NCBI GenBank assembly: GCA_903944755.1
Contig: CAJATB010000194.1
Span: 1 to 26,819 of the forward strand
Direction of reading: 5' to 3'
From: an uncultured Bacteroidota bacterium
GTDB taxonomy: Bacteria > Bacteroidota > Bacteroidia > Chitinophagales > Chitinophagaceae
DNA length: 26,819 nt
The translations under genes were made by a program, and so were the position numbers. Positions 8,751 through 18,338 of the stretch are shown piece after piece. Numbering within the stretch: position 1 is the stretch's first letter; each line of letters starts with the position of its first letter. The notes beneath the pieces were generated by a model. The model saw only the letters and a list, made by a program, of their open reading frames with translations, was not told the origin of the DNA and did not search any database.

Positions 8751-8767
8751 GCGCTGCTTTGCAGCGC
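8751..8767. repeat. Small GC-rich hairpin after rho
   Basis: GCGCTGC-TTT-GCAGCGC is a perfect 7-base-pair stem 11 bases after the rho stop. It has no T tract on either side and may stabilise the rho mRNA 3' end ahead of the true terminator. Confidence 0.5.
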
Positions 8768-8779
8768 CAAAATTTTATA

Positions 8780-8820
8780 CAAAACCCCGCACTGTTTTTA
8801 GTTGCGGGGTTTTGTGTTTT
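8780..8820. terminator. Bidirectional terminator between rho and polA
   Basis: A 12-base-pair stem CAAAACCCCGCA (8780-8791) / TGCGGGGTTTTG (8803-8814) has T-rich flanks in both directions. It sits between two convergent genes and should serve both. Confidence 0.85.
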
Positions 8821-8836
8821 TAAATCGAAGTTGTTA

Positions 8837-11746
8837 TTAATGTGCTTCTAGCCAATTTTTACCAACGCCTATTTCTGCTTCCACAGGAACACCATTCGGT
8901 AATACTAATGCGCTTTTCATGCAGTTTAATATTAATTCTTTTAATGCGGGAAGTTCCGCTTCTGTTGCATCAAACACCAATTCATCGTGCACCTGTAATA
9001 TCATTTTAGAATCCCAATGTTTCTTTTTCATTTCTTTATGCACCCTTATCATGGCTAGTTTAATCATGTCGGCAGCCGAGCCTTGTATAGGAGAATTTAT
9101 GGCATTTCGTTCTGCAAAACCACGTACAGTAAAATTGCTACTATTAATATCTCTTAACCAGCGCTTTCGTCCCATTAACGTTTCTACATAGCCTAATTCT
9201 TTTGCCTTGTTGATTTGCGCGTCCATATATAACTGAATGTTCGGAAATTCTTTTTTATAGTTATCTATAATTTCCTTCGCTTCTGTCCTAGATATCCCTA
9301 AATTTTCTGCCAAGCCAAATGCACCTTGTCCATATATAATTCCAAAGTTTACACTCTTGGCTTTGTAACGCATTTCTTTTGTTACGTCCGCCTCCTCAAT
9401 ACCATAAACCTTAGCAGCTGTAGCAGTATGTATATCCTTTCCTAATTTAAATGCTTCGCACATATTAGGGTCACCACTTATGGCAGCTACAACCCTTAAT
9501 TCAATTTGTGAATAATCGGCGCTTACTAATACACGGCTAGGATCCCTAGGAACAAAGGCTTTGCGCACTTCTTTACCACGGTCCGAACGAATAGGAATGT
9601 TTTGTAAATTAGGATTCGTGCTACTTAACCTTCCTGTAACGGCTACGGCTTGTGCATAGCTTGTGTGCACACGCCCAGTTTTGAAATTAATCATTTCGGG
9701 TAGCGCATCTACATAAGTTGATTTTAATTTACTTAGCTCTCTAAAATTTAAAATGTCATCAACTATTTTATGCTTAGCCGCCATTTTACTTAACACGTCC
9801 TCACCGGTTGCGTATTGTCCAGTTTTTGTTTTCTTCGCCTTTGCATCAAGCTTTAAAATATCAAACAAAACTTCTCCCAATTGTTTTGGAGAAGCTAAAT
9901 TAAAACGCACACCCGCCTGTGCAAAAACACTTTCCTCGCTTTTCTTTACCTCTACCTCTAACACCTTACTATACTCATTCAAAAATTGTTCGTCTACTTT
10001 TACACCCTCAAACTCCATGTCAACCAAAACTTGCATCAAAGGGTTTTCTACTTCTTCAAACACCCGCTGCACTGCTCGTTTTGTTAACAATGGCTCAAAA
10101 CATTCTTTTAGTTGTAAGGTAATATCGGCATCCTCGGCAGCATATTCGGTAATTTGTTCAAGCGCCACATCCTTCATGCTTCCTTGGTTCTTTCCTTTTT
10201 TTCCAATGAGTGTTTCAATAGCAACGGGCTCGTATCCTAAAAACTGCTCACTTAATACATCCATACTCCTTCTGCCTTCTGGCTCAATTACATAATGGGC
10301 CAACATGGTATCAAAGGTTTTTCCTTTTAGTTCAACACCATACCATTTCAACACCAAGAAATCATATTTTAAATTCTGGCCAATCCAAGTAATGGTTTCA
10401 TCCTCAAACAGGGGTTTTAGTTTTTCTAAAATATGCTTTGCACCGTCAATACCGTCGCCATCATTAGCAACGGGTAAATAATAACCAGTGTGACTGGTGT
10501 TTGAAAAACTTAATCCAACCAATTGAACATTGTTTGCATCAATACCTGTTGTTTCGGTATCTACACAAATTTCTTTTTTAATGCTAATGGTTTGTATAAA
10601 TGCATCAATAGCTTCGTCCCCAACAACGGCATGATATTGATGTGTGGTATTGGTGATATTTTTATTCACTACCAATTTAGGCAAATCATTTTCGCCCGCT
10701 GTTTCATAGTCGGTATCACCCAGCTCATCGTTGGGTTCTAATACAGTTTGAGTGCCCTCGGTTGAATCAAGCACAATTGTTTTTGTTTTCACAACAGGCT
10801 TCTTGTTTTTTACTTCATTACCAAACAAGTCCGTTTGTACTTCCGGATCCTTGGGAATCACTACTTCGAAATCCCCACCCAGTATGCGCTTACCAAGTGT
10901 TTTAAATTCTAACAAATTAAATATTTCTGTTAAGGCCTCTATATTTTTTTCTGATAACTTATAGTCTTCTTCGTGGAACTGCACTGGAACGTTTGTAATA
11001 ATAGTCGCTAATTTTTTACTCATTATTGCCGACTCTTTTCCTGCGCGCACCTTTTCTCCCATCGAACCTGTGATCTTGTCAGCGTTTTCTAATACCCCTT
11101 CCAGTGTATCATATAGTTTCAATAATTTCGCCGCAGTTTTTTCTCCCACCCCAGGAATACCAGGAATATTATCCGATGCATCTCCCATTAATCCCAACAT
11201 GTCAACTACCTGGTCCACGCGTGCGATGTCCCATTTGGCTTTTATTTTTTCAGCATCTAGTATTTCTCTTTCATTTCCAAAAGCAGGGGGCTTCCACATA
11301 TAAACATTGTCTTTCACCAACAATTGTCCATAATCCTTATCGGGCGTTACCATATATACTTCATAGCCTTTATCTGCTGCTTGCCAAGCAAGGGTTCCTA
11401 TAACGTCGTCGGCTTCAAAACCATCACATTCTACCACCGGGATATTAAAGCCTTCAATTATTGCTTTAATATGTGGTAAGGAGCTAATTAAATCCTCGGG
11501 GGCTTCCTGACGGTTTGCTTTATAATCGGCAAAGTCGGTGTGGCGCTCGGTTGGTGCATGCGTGTCAAAACACACCGCTATATGCGTTGGGTTTTCCTTT
11601 TTAATAATTTCCAAAAGCGTATTGGTAAACCCAAACTGTGCGTTTGTATTTATTCCCGTAGTGGTAATTCTTGGTGTACGAATTAAAGCATAATAAGCTC
11701 TATAAATAAGTGCCAAAGCATCTAGTAAAAATAATTTCTTAGCCAT
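8837..11746 (-). CDS. polA: DNA polymerase I with 5' nuclease and intact proofreading domain
   Basis: This 969-residue enzyme fills gaps and removes Okazaki primers. In order it has the 5'-3' FLAP nuclease (about 1-290; FEADDVIGTLAW, GDASDNIPGIPGVGEKTA), a variable linker, a DnaQ-type 3'-5' exonuclease whose first motif keeps its acidic pair (D396-T-E398-T), and the family A polymerase (about 570-969). Motif A is ADYSQIELR with the metal ligand D744, motif B is KSVNFGIIYGQG and motif C is VH920-D921-E922. Many bacterial Pol I proteins have a dead exonuclease; here the visible DxE suggests it is active. The start ATG gives the standard MAKKLFLLDALALIYRAYYAL-type N-terminus. It lies downstream of the amidohydrolase terminator; no perfect promoter box is seen. 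Confidence 0.97.
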   Translation of the reverse strand: MAKKLFLLDALALIYRAYYALIRTPRITTTGINTNAQFGFTNTLLEIIKKENPTHIAVCFDTHAPTERHTDFADYKANRQEAPEDLISSLPHIKAIIEGFNIPVVECDGFEADDVIGTLAWQAADKGYEVYMVTPDKDYGQLLVKDNVYMWKPPAFGNEREILDAEKIKAKWDIARVDQVVDMLGLMGDASDNIPGIPGVGEKTAAKLLKLYDTLEGVLENADKITGSMGEKVRAGKESAIMSKKLATIITNVPVQFHEEDYKLSEKNIEALTEIFNLLEFKTLGKRILGGDFEVVIPKDPEVQTDLFGNEVKNKKPVVKTKTIVLDSTEGTQTVLEPNDELGDTDYETAGENDLPKLVVNKNITNTTHQYHAVVGDEAIDAFIQTISIKKEICVDTETTGIDANNVQLVGLSFSNTSHTGYYLPVANDGDGIDGAKHILEKLKPLFEDETITWIGQNLKYDFLVLKWYGVELKGKTFDTMLAHYVIEPEGRRSMDVLSEQFLGYEPVAIETLIGKKGKNQGSMKDVALEQITEYAAEDADITLQLKECFEPLLTKRAVQRVFEEVENPLMQVLVDMEFEGVKVDEQFLNEYSKVLEVEVKKSEESVFAQAGVRFNLASPKQLGEVLFDILKLDAKAKKTKTGQYATGEDVLSKMAAKHKIVDDILNFRELSKLKSTYVDALPEMINFKTGRVHTSYAQAVAVTGRLSSTNPNLQNIPIRSDRGKEVRKAFVPRDPSRVLVSADYSQIELRVVAAISGDPNMCEAFKLGKDIHTATAAKVYGIEEADVTKEMRYKAKSVNFGIIYGQGAFGLAENLGISRTEAKEIIDNYKKEFPNIQLYMDAQINKAKELGYVETLMGRKRWLRDINSSNFTVRGFAERNAINSPIQGSAADMIKLAMIRVHKEMKKKHWDSKMILQVHDELVFDATEAELPALKELILNCMKSALVLPNGVPVEAEIGVGKNWLEAH

Positions 11747-11760
11747 GACGCTAAGTTAAC

Positions 11761-11793
11761 AAAAAACCCCCCATCACTTTCGTGACTGGGGGG
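11761..11793 (-). terminator. Terminator of the amidohydrolase operon
   Basis: Arms CCCCCCA-TCAC (11767-11777) and GTGA-C-TGGGGGG (11782-11793) pair with one bulged C and a TTTC loop. On the minus strand the hairpin is followed by six T, so it ends leftward transcripts from the amidohydrolase genes just before polA. Confidence 0.85.
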
Positions 11794-11840
11794 TTTCTTT
11801 TAGTAAACTTGCCTAAACAAGTTGTATTACAAGCCCTTGC

Positions 11841-13154
11841 TTATTTAATCTTATACTTTGCTTTATAGCGCTCGTTTAATTGCTTTTGCTTATTGTCCAA
11901 GGAAATAGCGCGTCCTTGAATAAAAGCATTCGTAACGGCGTTTCCACGCATGTCTAAAATATCCCCATTGCTTATTATAATATTCGCATCTTTTCCTATT
12001 TCTATTGAGCCGGTTTTATCGTCGATGCCTAAAATTTTTGCAGTATTTAAAGTAAGTGCGGTTAAGGCTTCTTCGCGGCTTAAACCATAAGCAGCAGCAG
12101 TTCCTGCATTAAAACTAATATTCATATGCTTTGCTTTATCGTTCTCGTCGTTTAAAGCAAATAAAACACCTGCCTTGCTTAACTGTGCTGGTAATTTATA
12201 GGGTTGGTCCACATCGTCGTCTTCGGTACTTGGCAAAGCGTGCTGATTGCTAATAATAACTGGTATATTATTATCGGCCAATATATTTGCAATTTGGAAA
12301 GCTTCTGAACCGCCAACAATAACTACTTTAAATCCAAAGGTTTTACCTAAATCTATGGCAACCAACATTTGCTTAACCTCGTTTGCACGCACAAATAATT
12401 TTTGCTTACCACTAAACAAACCGCGCACGGCTTCAAAGCGTAAGTTATTCGCTACATGATTCTTTTCTGTTAAATACGCTTTCGCTTCAGTGAAAAATGT
12501 TTTAATTTTTTCTACTCTGTCCATTGCACCCTTTAAAGGATTGTCTTCTGTAGGACGCGCCATTCCACCACGACCACCACGCGCACGTAAAATAAACGAA
12601 GGCAAACTAATATACTGTCCATTGTCGGCCTTATAGGCTGCGTCTTCAAAATTCCATGCATCCAATTGTACAACGCTCGACTGTCCTTCGATTAACTCAC
12701 CGCTTGGTGCCACATGTGCTAATAACACGCCGTTTGCTCTTAAATTATTTATAATTTTAGAATCGGTGTTATAAGAAACAAGCGCCCTTATGTTGGCATT
12801 GTTTTCGCCAATTTCTCGGTAATCATTAGTACCACGCACCCCTGCACCCACTTCTACCAAACCCAAGTTGGTGCTTGGTAATATTAAACCAGGATATACT
12901 TGTTTACCCGACGCGTCCACAACTGTTGCGCCCGCAGGAGCTGCTAAGCCTACACCCAGGTTGGTAATTTTTCCATTTTCAAATAATACGGTTGCGTCGT
13001 TTAAAACAGTTCCGTTTCCAATATGCACTGTCGCGTGCGTTATTGCTGTTATACCTTGTTGCTTCGCAACTGGGTAAATGGTTTCTTGAGCCCTTGCTGT
13101 TATTGAAAACAATGCAAGAGACAATATAAATAATGGCGAATATTTTCTTTGCAT
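11841..13154 (-). CDS. Secreted amidohydrolase-like protein lacking metal ligands
   Basis: This 437-residue protein has a signal peptide ending near residue 23 (TARAQ). It shows the composite amidohydrolase layout: the N-terminal small beta domain (ATVHIGNGTVLNDATVLFENGKI), the VYPGLI segment, and the C-terminal return of the small domain (GSIEIGKDANIIISNGDIL). In active relatives PGLID is followed by x-H-x-H; here the same place reads L92-P-S94-T-N96, and the late Asp motif reads ALNDEND in place of the usual pattern. It is therefore probably catalytically dead, or uses another site. It follows the 1001-residue amidohydrolase by three bases, so the two are co-transcribed and may form a complex. 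Location: periplasm, inferred from the signal peptide. Confidence 0.85.
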   Translation of the reverse strand: MQRKYSPLFILSLALFSITARAQETIYPVAKQQGITAITHATVHIGNGTVLNDATVLFENGKITNLGVGLAAPAGATVVDASGKQVYPGLILPSTNLGLVEVGAGVRGTNDYREIGENNANIRALVSYNTDSKIINNLRANGVLLAHVAPSGELIEGQSSVVQLDAWNFEDAAYKADNGQYISLPSFILRARGGRGGMARPTEDNPLKGAMDRVEKIKTFFTEAKAYLTEKNHVANNLRFEAVRGLFSGKQKLFVRANEVKQMLVAIDLGKTFGFKVVIVGGSEAFQIANILADNNIPVIISNQHALPSTEDDDVDQPYKLPAQLSKAGVLFALNDENDKAKHMNISFNAGTAAAYGLSREEALTALTLNTAKILGIDDKTGSIEIGKDANIIISNGDILDMRGNAVTNAFIQGRAISLDNKQKQLNERYKAKYKIK

Positions 13155-13157
13155 GAT

Positions 13158-16100
13158 TTAGTCTTTTGAGTTTTCGTAAATAGTTACCATTTCGTCTTCG
13201 TGCGTATGATCGCCGCAAGTTAAAATAGTTTGTAAGCTAGGTGTTGCGGGCCTCATTGGAGCGCCGTTCTTTTTATCGCCTAACATTTTTTGTATTAATC
13301 GCGCTCGTTCTGCTGTAATTGTTTTTCTAGCAGCTGCATCTTTTGTTCTGTCAAAATATACAACACCGTCTACAATTGTTTTTTCTGCAACTGCATAAAT
13401 ACTTAAAGGATTGTCGGACCACAAAACTATATCTGCATCTTTTCCAGCCTTAATACTTCCTACTTTGTTTTCAATATGAAGTGCTTTAGCAGGATTTAAT
13501 GTTACCATCTTTAAAGCATCTTCTTCAGAAACACCGCCGTATTTTACCACTTTTGCCGCTTCCTGATTTAAACGACGCGCCATTTCTGCATCATCTGAAT
13601 TAATACAAACATTCAAACCAACCTTGTGCATAATAGAAGCGTTGTATGCTATTGCATCTTGTACTTCGGCTTTATACATATACCAGTCAGAGAAGGTGGA
13701 AACATTTGCTCCGTGTGCTTTCATTTTATCTGCAACTTTATAACCCTCTAAAATATGCGTGAATGTATTAAAAGGGAAACCATATTTTTCACCAATACGC
13801 ATTGCATAGGTAATTTCTGTTTGTACATAAGAGTGGCAAGTAATGAAACGCTTCTTGTTCATTATTTCTACCAATGTTTCTAATTCTAAATCTCTTCTTG
13901 TGTTTGGATTTGCTTTCATTGCCGCTTGGTACTCTACCGCTCTGTCAAAAGCATCATTCAATACTTCTTCTACGCCCATTCTTGTATCAGGAAAACGATT
14001 GTTGTTTGAGGAGGTGGTACGTTTTACGTTTTCACCCAAAGCAAATTTAATGAAAGGGTCTGCACCAGCAAACTTAATACCCTCGTCGGTTGCACCCCAA
14101 CGCAATTTCATCAATTGTGTTTGACCACCAATTGTGTTGGCACTTCCGTGTAAAATATGAGAAGAAGTAACGCCACCACTTAACTGACGATATATATTAA
14201 TGTCCTCTGGGTTCATGTTGTCGCCAATACGCACTTCGCTGGTTACCGACTGCGCACCCTCATTAATTGACAAAGCACCTATATGAGAATGCTCATCAAT
14301 AATACCCGCACTTATGTGCTTACCTGTTCCGTCTACAACGGTTGCGGTTGCATCGTTTAATCCTTTACCCACTTTTGCAATTTTGCCACCCTTAATTAAT
14401 ACATCACTATTTTGTAACACGCCTTCCTTTTCGTTTGTCCAAATAGTTGCATTCTTAATTAAAATTGTTTCTTGTGTTGGAATAACTTCGTTTCCAAATC
14501 CAGTAAAAGGAAAGGTTACTTTTGCCAAAGGCTTAACCACTTCATCCGCTTTTTTAGCATCTGCGGTCACAACCACCGGCGCCGTTAATACTGCTGTCCA
14601 TGTTGTTTTATTTCCTGTAGCATCGGTACCAATACCAGACCAACCTGTTCCAATCACTGCTCCACCTAAACGAATTTGTTCCGCACCTTTTCCTTTTTTA
14701 GTTGGAAAACTTAGCTTAACAATATTTTCAGCTATTGCTAATTTCGCGGTTAAAGTATCTACACCAATTACTGAAGTAGTTAAGTCCTTTTTAACTTCAA
14801 TAATATATTCGGTATTTACACCTGTGTTATTAATCGTTAATTTGTATTTACCACTATGGTTGTTCCACTCGTCCACGTTAACTTCATATTTTTTCCCCTG
14901 TACCCAGTTCTCTATAATTTTTGCATTACTTGCAAAGACGGGTTCGGTGCTAATAAAAAAGTTTGCCCATTTACCCACTTCTATAGAACCCACTTGGTCA
15001 TACACACCCAATTGTGTTGCCGGCGTTTTTGTAAGCGCTTCAAGCGCTTTGGTTTCTGTTAATCCAAAAGCAATCGCTTTTTTAATATTTATTAAAAAAC
15101 TTTTTGCGTCTTTCATTTCTGATGACGTAATACTAAACGGAATGTTTGCTTTTTCATAAGCAGCTAAATTTGTTGCCGCCAATTCCCAATGCTTCATATC
15201 TGCTAAAGAAACAAAACGCGCGTCGTTAGGATCTTCTACATCCATTGCTGTAGGAAAATCAACACCTAATATATAAGACGCCTTTGTTTTAGCCATCTCA
15301 TCAATTCTTTGGTATCCATTGTCTCCACCTCTAATAATATACTGTACCCCAAATTCATCGCCAATTCTATCGGCTCTAAGTGTACTCCACTTATCATCGG
15401 CTGCAAAAATTTGCGGCATATTTTGATTTGAATTAAACGCCTCTAAAGATAAATTAGTGCCTTCACCAGCTGGCTTTGTTTGATACCACTTTGCATCTAA
15501 ATAAGTTTGTCGTAATAATGCAATGCTTCCCATTAAACTACTTGGGTAAGATTGTGTAGAAGTTCCTTTTGAAAAAGAATATACTGCTGCTGCTTTTGTT
15601 TTTAATAGGGAGATATTATCGCTTTCATCTCCTAAGCTAACAACCGCTCCTGTGCCTCTTGCTATACCGTCCTTAATATGAGTAAACACGGCGCCGAAAC
15701 CATTTGCTCTTAATGCTTTTGCCGAAGCTTCGTCATTTGAAAAAACATCTGCTGCATTTAGTTCAGCCTTTACTGCTTGGTTCCAGTTATAGGCACCTTC
15801 TTTGTTTGAAGTAAATTGTGCAGGAGCCCCATAATTAAATCCACCAGCCGGACGATTATTTGGTGCAATACCATAATCAGTAAACGCATCAACGAATGAA
15901 GGATAAATGAATTTTTTACTACAGTCAACTACTACCGCATCATTAGGAATAGCTATGCCAACCCCTACCGCAATAATTTTCCCTTGTTTAATGATCAAGG
16001 TTGCGTTCTCCAGCTTTGTTTTTTCGTTTTGTAAAATAGTAGCATTTGTAAATGCATACAAACCAGACCGAATGTCCCTCACACCATTAATAGGGAAAGA

Positions 16101-16163
16101 CTCCTGAGCTTTAGTAATTACACCAGCACTTAACAAGGTAATTAATAAAAAAATTCGCTTCAT
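13158..16163 (-). CDS. Secreted tandem amidohydrolase (degenerate N-module, intact C-module)
   Basis: This 1001-residue exported protein (signal peptide ends near ITKAQ, residue 20) holds two amidohydrolase modules. The first (about 35-430) has the small-domain start (NATILQNEKTKLENATLIIKQG in parts) and the closing GSIEVGKWANFFIS, but the D-x-H-x-H site reads D92-A-F94-T-D96. A beta-rich linker of about 130 residues follows. The second (about 565-965) keeps the likely metal ligands of the imidazolonepropionase/prolidase-like group: H625 and H627 (DEHSH), H777, H803 and D857 (INSDD). The substrate is unknown; known relatives cleave cyclic amides, ureas or X-Pro peptides. Upstream no perfect promoter box is visible. 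The next gene in the operon encodes a third, degenerate module. Confidence 0.88.
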   Translation of the reverse strand: MKRIFLLITLLSAGVITKAQESFPINGVRDIRSGLYAFTNATILQNEKTKLENATLIIKQGKIIAVGVGIAIPNDAVVVDCSKKFIYPSFVDAFTDYGIAPNNRPAGGFNYGAPAQFTSNKEGAYNWNQAVKAELNAADVFSNDEASAKALRANGFGAVFTHIKDGIARGTGAVVSLGDESDNISLLKTKAAAVYSFSKGTSTQSYPSSLMGSIALLRQTYLDAKWYQTKPAGEGTNLSLEAFNSNQNMPQIFAADDKWSTLRADRIGDEFGVQYIIRGGDNGYQRIDEMAKTKASYILGVDFPTAMDVEDPNDARFVSLADMKHWELAATNLAAYEKANIPFSITSSEMKDAKSFLINIKKAIAFGLTETKALEALTKTPATQLGVYDQVGSIEVGKWANFFISTEPVFASNAKIIENWVQGKKYEVNVDEWNNHSGKYKLTINNTGVNTEYIIEVKKDLTTSVIGVDTLTAKLAIAENIVKLSFPTKKGKGAEQIRLGGAVIGTGWSGIGTDATGNKTTWTAVLTAPVVVTADAKKADEVVKPLAKVTFPFTGFGNEVIPTQETILIKNATIWTNEKEGVLQNSDVLIKGGKIAKVGKGLNDATATVVDGTGKHISAGIIDEHSHIGALSINEGAQSVTSEVRIGDNMNPEDINIYRQLSGGVTSSHILHGSANTIGGQTQLMKLRWGATDEGIKFAGADPFIKFALGENVKRTTSSNNNRFPDTRMGVEEVLNDAFDRAVEYQAAMKANPNTRRDLELETLVEIMNKKRFITCHSYVQTEITYAMRIGEKYGFPFNTFTHILEGYKVADKMKAHGANVSTFSDWYMYKAEVQDAIAYNASIMHKVGLNVCINSDDAEMARRLNQEAAKVVKYGGVSEEDALKMVTLNPAKALHIENKVGSIKAGKDADIVLWSDNPLSIYAVAEKTIVDGVVYFDRTKDAAARKTITAERARLIQKMLGDKKNGAPMRPATPSLQTILTCGDHTHEDEMVTIYENSKD

Positions 16164-16275
16164 ACGAGACTAATTTAAATTATTTAGAATAGTATTAAAG
16201 CTACTAAAAAGAAGTCGGGAATAAATCGTTTGATCTTTTTTTTTGATGGACGGAAACGCCCGTTTTTGTAATGGG

Positions 16276-18144
16276 CTAGCGTCCCATAAAAACCATCAAT
16301 ATTTGAATATCACTTGGATTCACCCCGCTTATTCTGCTAGCCTGGCCTAATGTTAGTGGTCTTATTTTTTTGAATTTTTGCATTGCTTCAATTGAAAGGG
16401 CATTTACTTTGTCATAATCAAAGCTTTCTGGGATAAGCTTATCCTCAAGCGATGCCATGCGTTCTACAATTTCTTGTTCCTTTTCAATATAGCGTTCATA
16501 TTTAACTTGTATCTCGGCTTGTTCTAAATAGTCTATATTTTTTGCTCCTAAAATTTCATTCAGCGAAACACTATTATCCATTATTTGTTGCAGGCTAATA
16601 TTAGGACGTAAAACAATTCTTGCGGCTTTTTGTTTTTCATTAATAGTTGCCGATTCAATACTTGTTAAAAAGGGGTTGATCTCGGCAGGTTCTATAGAAT
16701 GTGTAGTTAATATTTCTCTAATAGCTGCAACTTGTGCCTTTTTTTCTTCCACTTTTCTCATTCGCGCTTCGCTCGCAAAACCAAGCTTGTAGCTTGTTTC
16801 CGTCAATCGTATGTCGGCATTGTCCTGACGCAATAGGGTTCTGAATTCAGCACGAGAAGTAAACATTCTGTAAGGTTCGTTTGTTCCCTTGCTAATTAAG
16901 TCATCTATTAAAACACCAATATAAGCGTCACTTCGTTTTAAAATAAGCGGTGCTTTTTCGTTTATTTTTAAGTGTGCATTTATGCCTGCCATAATTCCTT
17001 GGCATGCGGCTTCTTCATACCCGGTTGTTCCATTTATTTGTCCTGCGAAATATAAATTTTCTAGGGCCTTTGTTTCTAGGGTATATTTTAATTGCGTCGG
17101 TTGAAAGAAATCATATTCAATTGCATAACCCGGTCGAAACATTCTTGCATGGGCAAAACCAGGAACCATACGAAGCGCTTCGTACTGTACTTCTTCTGGT
17201 AAACTAGTTGAGAATCCATTCACGTAAACCTCGCAGGTATTCCATCCTTCTGGTTCCACAAATAATTGATGCCGGTCTCTTTCGGCGAATCGATTTATTT
17301 TATCTTCAATACTTGGACAATATCTTGGACCAACACCTTCAATTCTACCTTGGTACATTGGACTGCGATCAAAACCCGTTTTTAAGATATCATGAACAAT
17401 GGTATCGGTATATGTTATATGGCAAGAACGCTGGTCTGCGGCTTTTACCCTTGGAATATCCATATAAGAAAACCCAACAACCTCTTCATCCCCTTTTTGT
17501 TCCTCCATTTTTGTGTAATCAAGGCTACGGCCATCCACCCTTGGTGGCGTTCCTGTTTTAAGCCTATCCGATTCAAATCCAAACGAAACCAACTGTTCGG
17601 TAATACCTGTAGCAGCTTTTTCGGCTACACGGCCTCCTCCTATTTGTTTCTCCCCTATATGAATTATCCCATTTAAGAAAGTTCCACTAGTAATAACTAC
17701 CGCATCTGATTCTATAGTATGTCCAAGACTAGTTTTTACACCACAAACCTTGCTGTTTTTAATAATAAGTTCGTGAACCGAATCTTGGTAAAAATCAATA
17801 TTTGGGGTTTGCTCAAGCATCTCCCTCCACTTGCTTGCAAATAAATGTCTGTCGTTTTGTGTCCTAGGGCTCCACATTGCTGGTCCCTTGCTTTTGTTCA
17901 GCATCCTAAATTGAATAGTACTTATATCACTTACTATTCCGCTATATCCACCAAGAGCATCTATTTCTCTCACTATTTGTCCTTTTGCAATTCCTCCCAT
18001 AGCAGGATTGCAACTCATTTGGGCAATTGTTTGCATATTCATTGTCACCAACAGCACTTTGCTGCCCATGTTGGCCGCGGCCGCTGCAGCCTCACATCCA
18101 GCGTGACCAGCACCCACTACTATGACATTGTATTTTGGAAACAT
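16276..18144 (-). CDS. mnmG: tRNA uridine-5-carboxymethylaminomethyl modification enzyme MnmG
   Basis: MnmG (GidA) works with MnmE to modify the wobble uridine of several tRNAs, using FAD, NADH and methylene-tetrahydrofolate. The 622-residue chain has the FAD-binding GAGHAGCE at 11-18, then GTFLNGIIHIGEKQIGGGR-type motifs and MVPGFAHARMFRPGYAIEYDFF in parts, and the C-terminal tRNA-binding helical domain. An upstream in-frame ATG at 18177 would add 11 residues, but the -7 promoter box lies between the two and family members begin MFPKYxVIVVG, so 18144 is the better start. mnmG lies near oriC in many bacteria, which fits the nearby parS sites and origin candidate. Confidence 0.97.
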   Translation of the reverse strand: MFPKYNVIVVGAGHAGCEAAAAAANMGSKVLLVTMNMQTIAQMSCNPAMGGIAKGQIVREIDALGGYSGIVSDISTIQFRMLNKSKGPAMWSPRTQNDRHLFASKWREMLEQTPNIDFYQDSVHELIIKNSKVCGVKTSLGHTIESDAVVITSGTFLNGIIHIGEKQIGGGRVAEKAATGITEQLVSFGFESDRLKTGTPPRVDGRSLDYTKMEEQKGDEEVVGFSYMDIPRVKAADQRSCHITYTDTIVHDILKTGFDRSPMYQGRIEGVGPRYCPSIEDKINRFAERDRHQLFVEPEGWNTCEVYVNGFSTSLPEEVQYEALRMVPGFAHARMFRPGYAIEYDFFQPTQLKYTLETKALENLYFAGQINGTTGYEEAACQGIMAGINAHLKINEKAPLILKRSDAYIGVLIDDLISKGTNEPYRMFTSRAEFRTLLRQDNADIRLTETSYKLGFASEARMRKVEEKKAQVAAIREILTTHSIEPAEINPFLTSIESATINEKQKAARIVLRPNISLQQIMDNSVSLNEILGAKNIDYLEQAEIQVKYERYIEKEQEIVERMASLEDKLIPESFDYDKVNALSIEAMQKFKKIRPLTLGQASRISGVNPSDIQILMVFMGR

Positions 18145-18151
18145 AAGGTTG

Positions 18152-18178
18152 CAAATATAAGTTTGATTTTTATTCAAA
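18152..18178 (-). promoter_or_regulatory. mnmG promoter
   Basis: On the minus strand TTTG (18178-18175), a 15-base spacer and TATATTTG (18159-18152) precede the mnmG ATG. Only seven bases separate the box from the ATG, so the mRNA leader would be almost absent. Confidence 0.55.
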
Positions 18179-18181
18179 AGC

Positions 18182-18195
18182 GTTCCACGTGGAAC
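18182..18195. other. parS: parS-type centromere site 1
   Basis: GTTCCACGTGGAAC is a perfect 14-base palindrome. It matches the ParB-binding consensus GTTnCACGTGnAAC known from chromosomal parS sites of many bacteria. It lies in the mnmG-ybeY gap, four bases upstream of the mnmG -33 element. ParB binding is inferred; parA and parB are not in the window. Confidence 0.8.
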
Positions 18196-18308
18196 AGTTT
18201 TAAATAAATAGTAACTATTTTAATCGACAATTAGCACTTTGTATAAAATGTTCTTAAAACAACAATATATACAATCTTTCTTCAATCATCACTCCATATG
18301 CCGGTTCG

Positions 18309-18324
18309 TGTTCCACGTGGAACA
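18309..18324. other. parS: parS-type centromere site 2
   Basis: TGTTCCACGTGGAACA is a perfect 16-base palindrome with the same 14-base core as the site 128 bases to the left. Two identical copies in one 194-base gap, and nowhere else in the window, make chance very unlikely. Confidence 0.82.
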
Positions 18325-18338
18325 TTTTATTAACTAAA

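Noticed and set aside
9753..10295. 180-codon frame antisense to polA
   Set aside because: It has Ser/Cys-rich composition without domain features and lies wholly inside the conserved polA frame; a shadow.
14314..15159. 281-codon frame antisense to the tandem amidohydrolase
   Set aside because: It is a shadow of a real coding frame, with no start context or known motif.
16258..16276. GCCC...GGGC hairpin at the mnmG stop codon as a terminator
   Set aside because: The stem has only four pairs, a long loop and no T tract on the minus strand.
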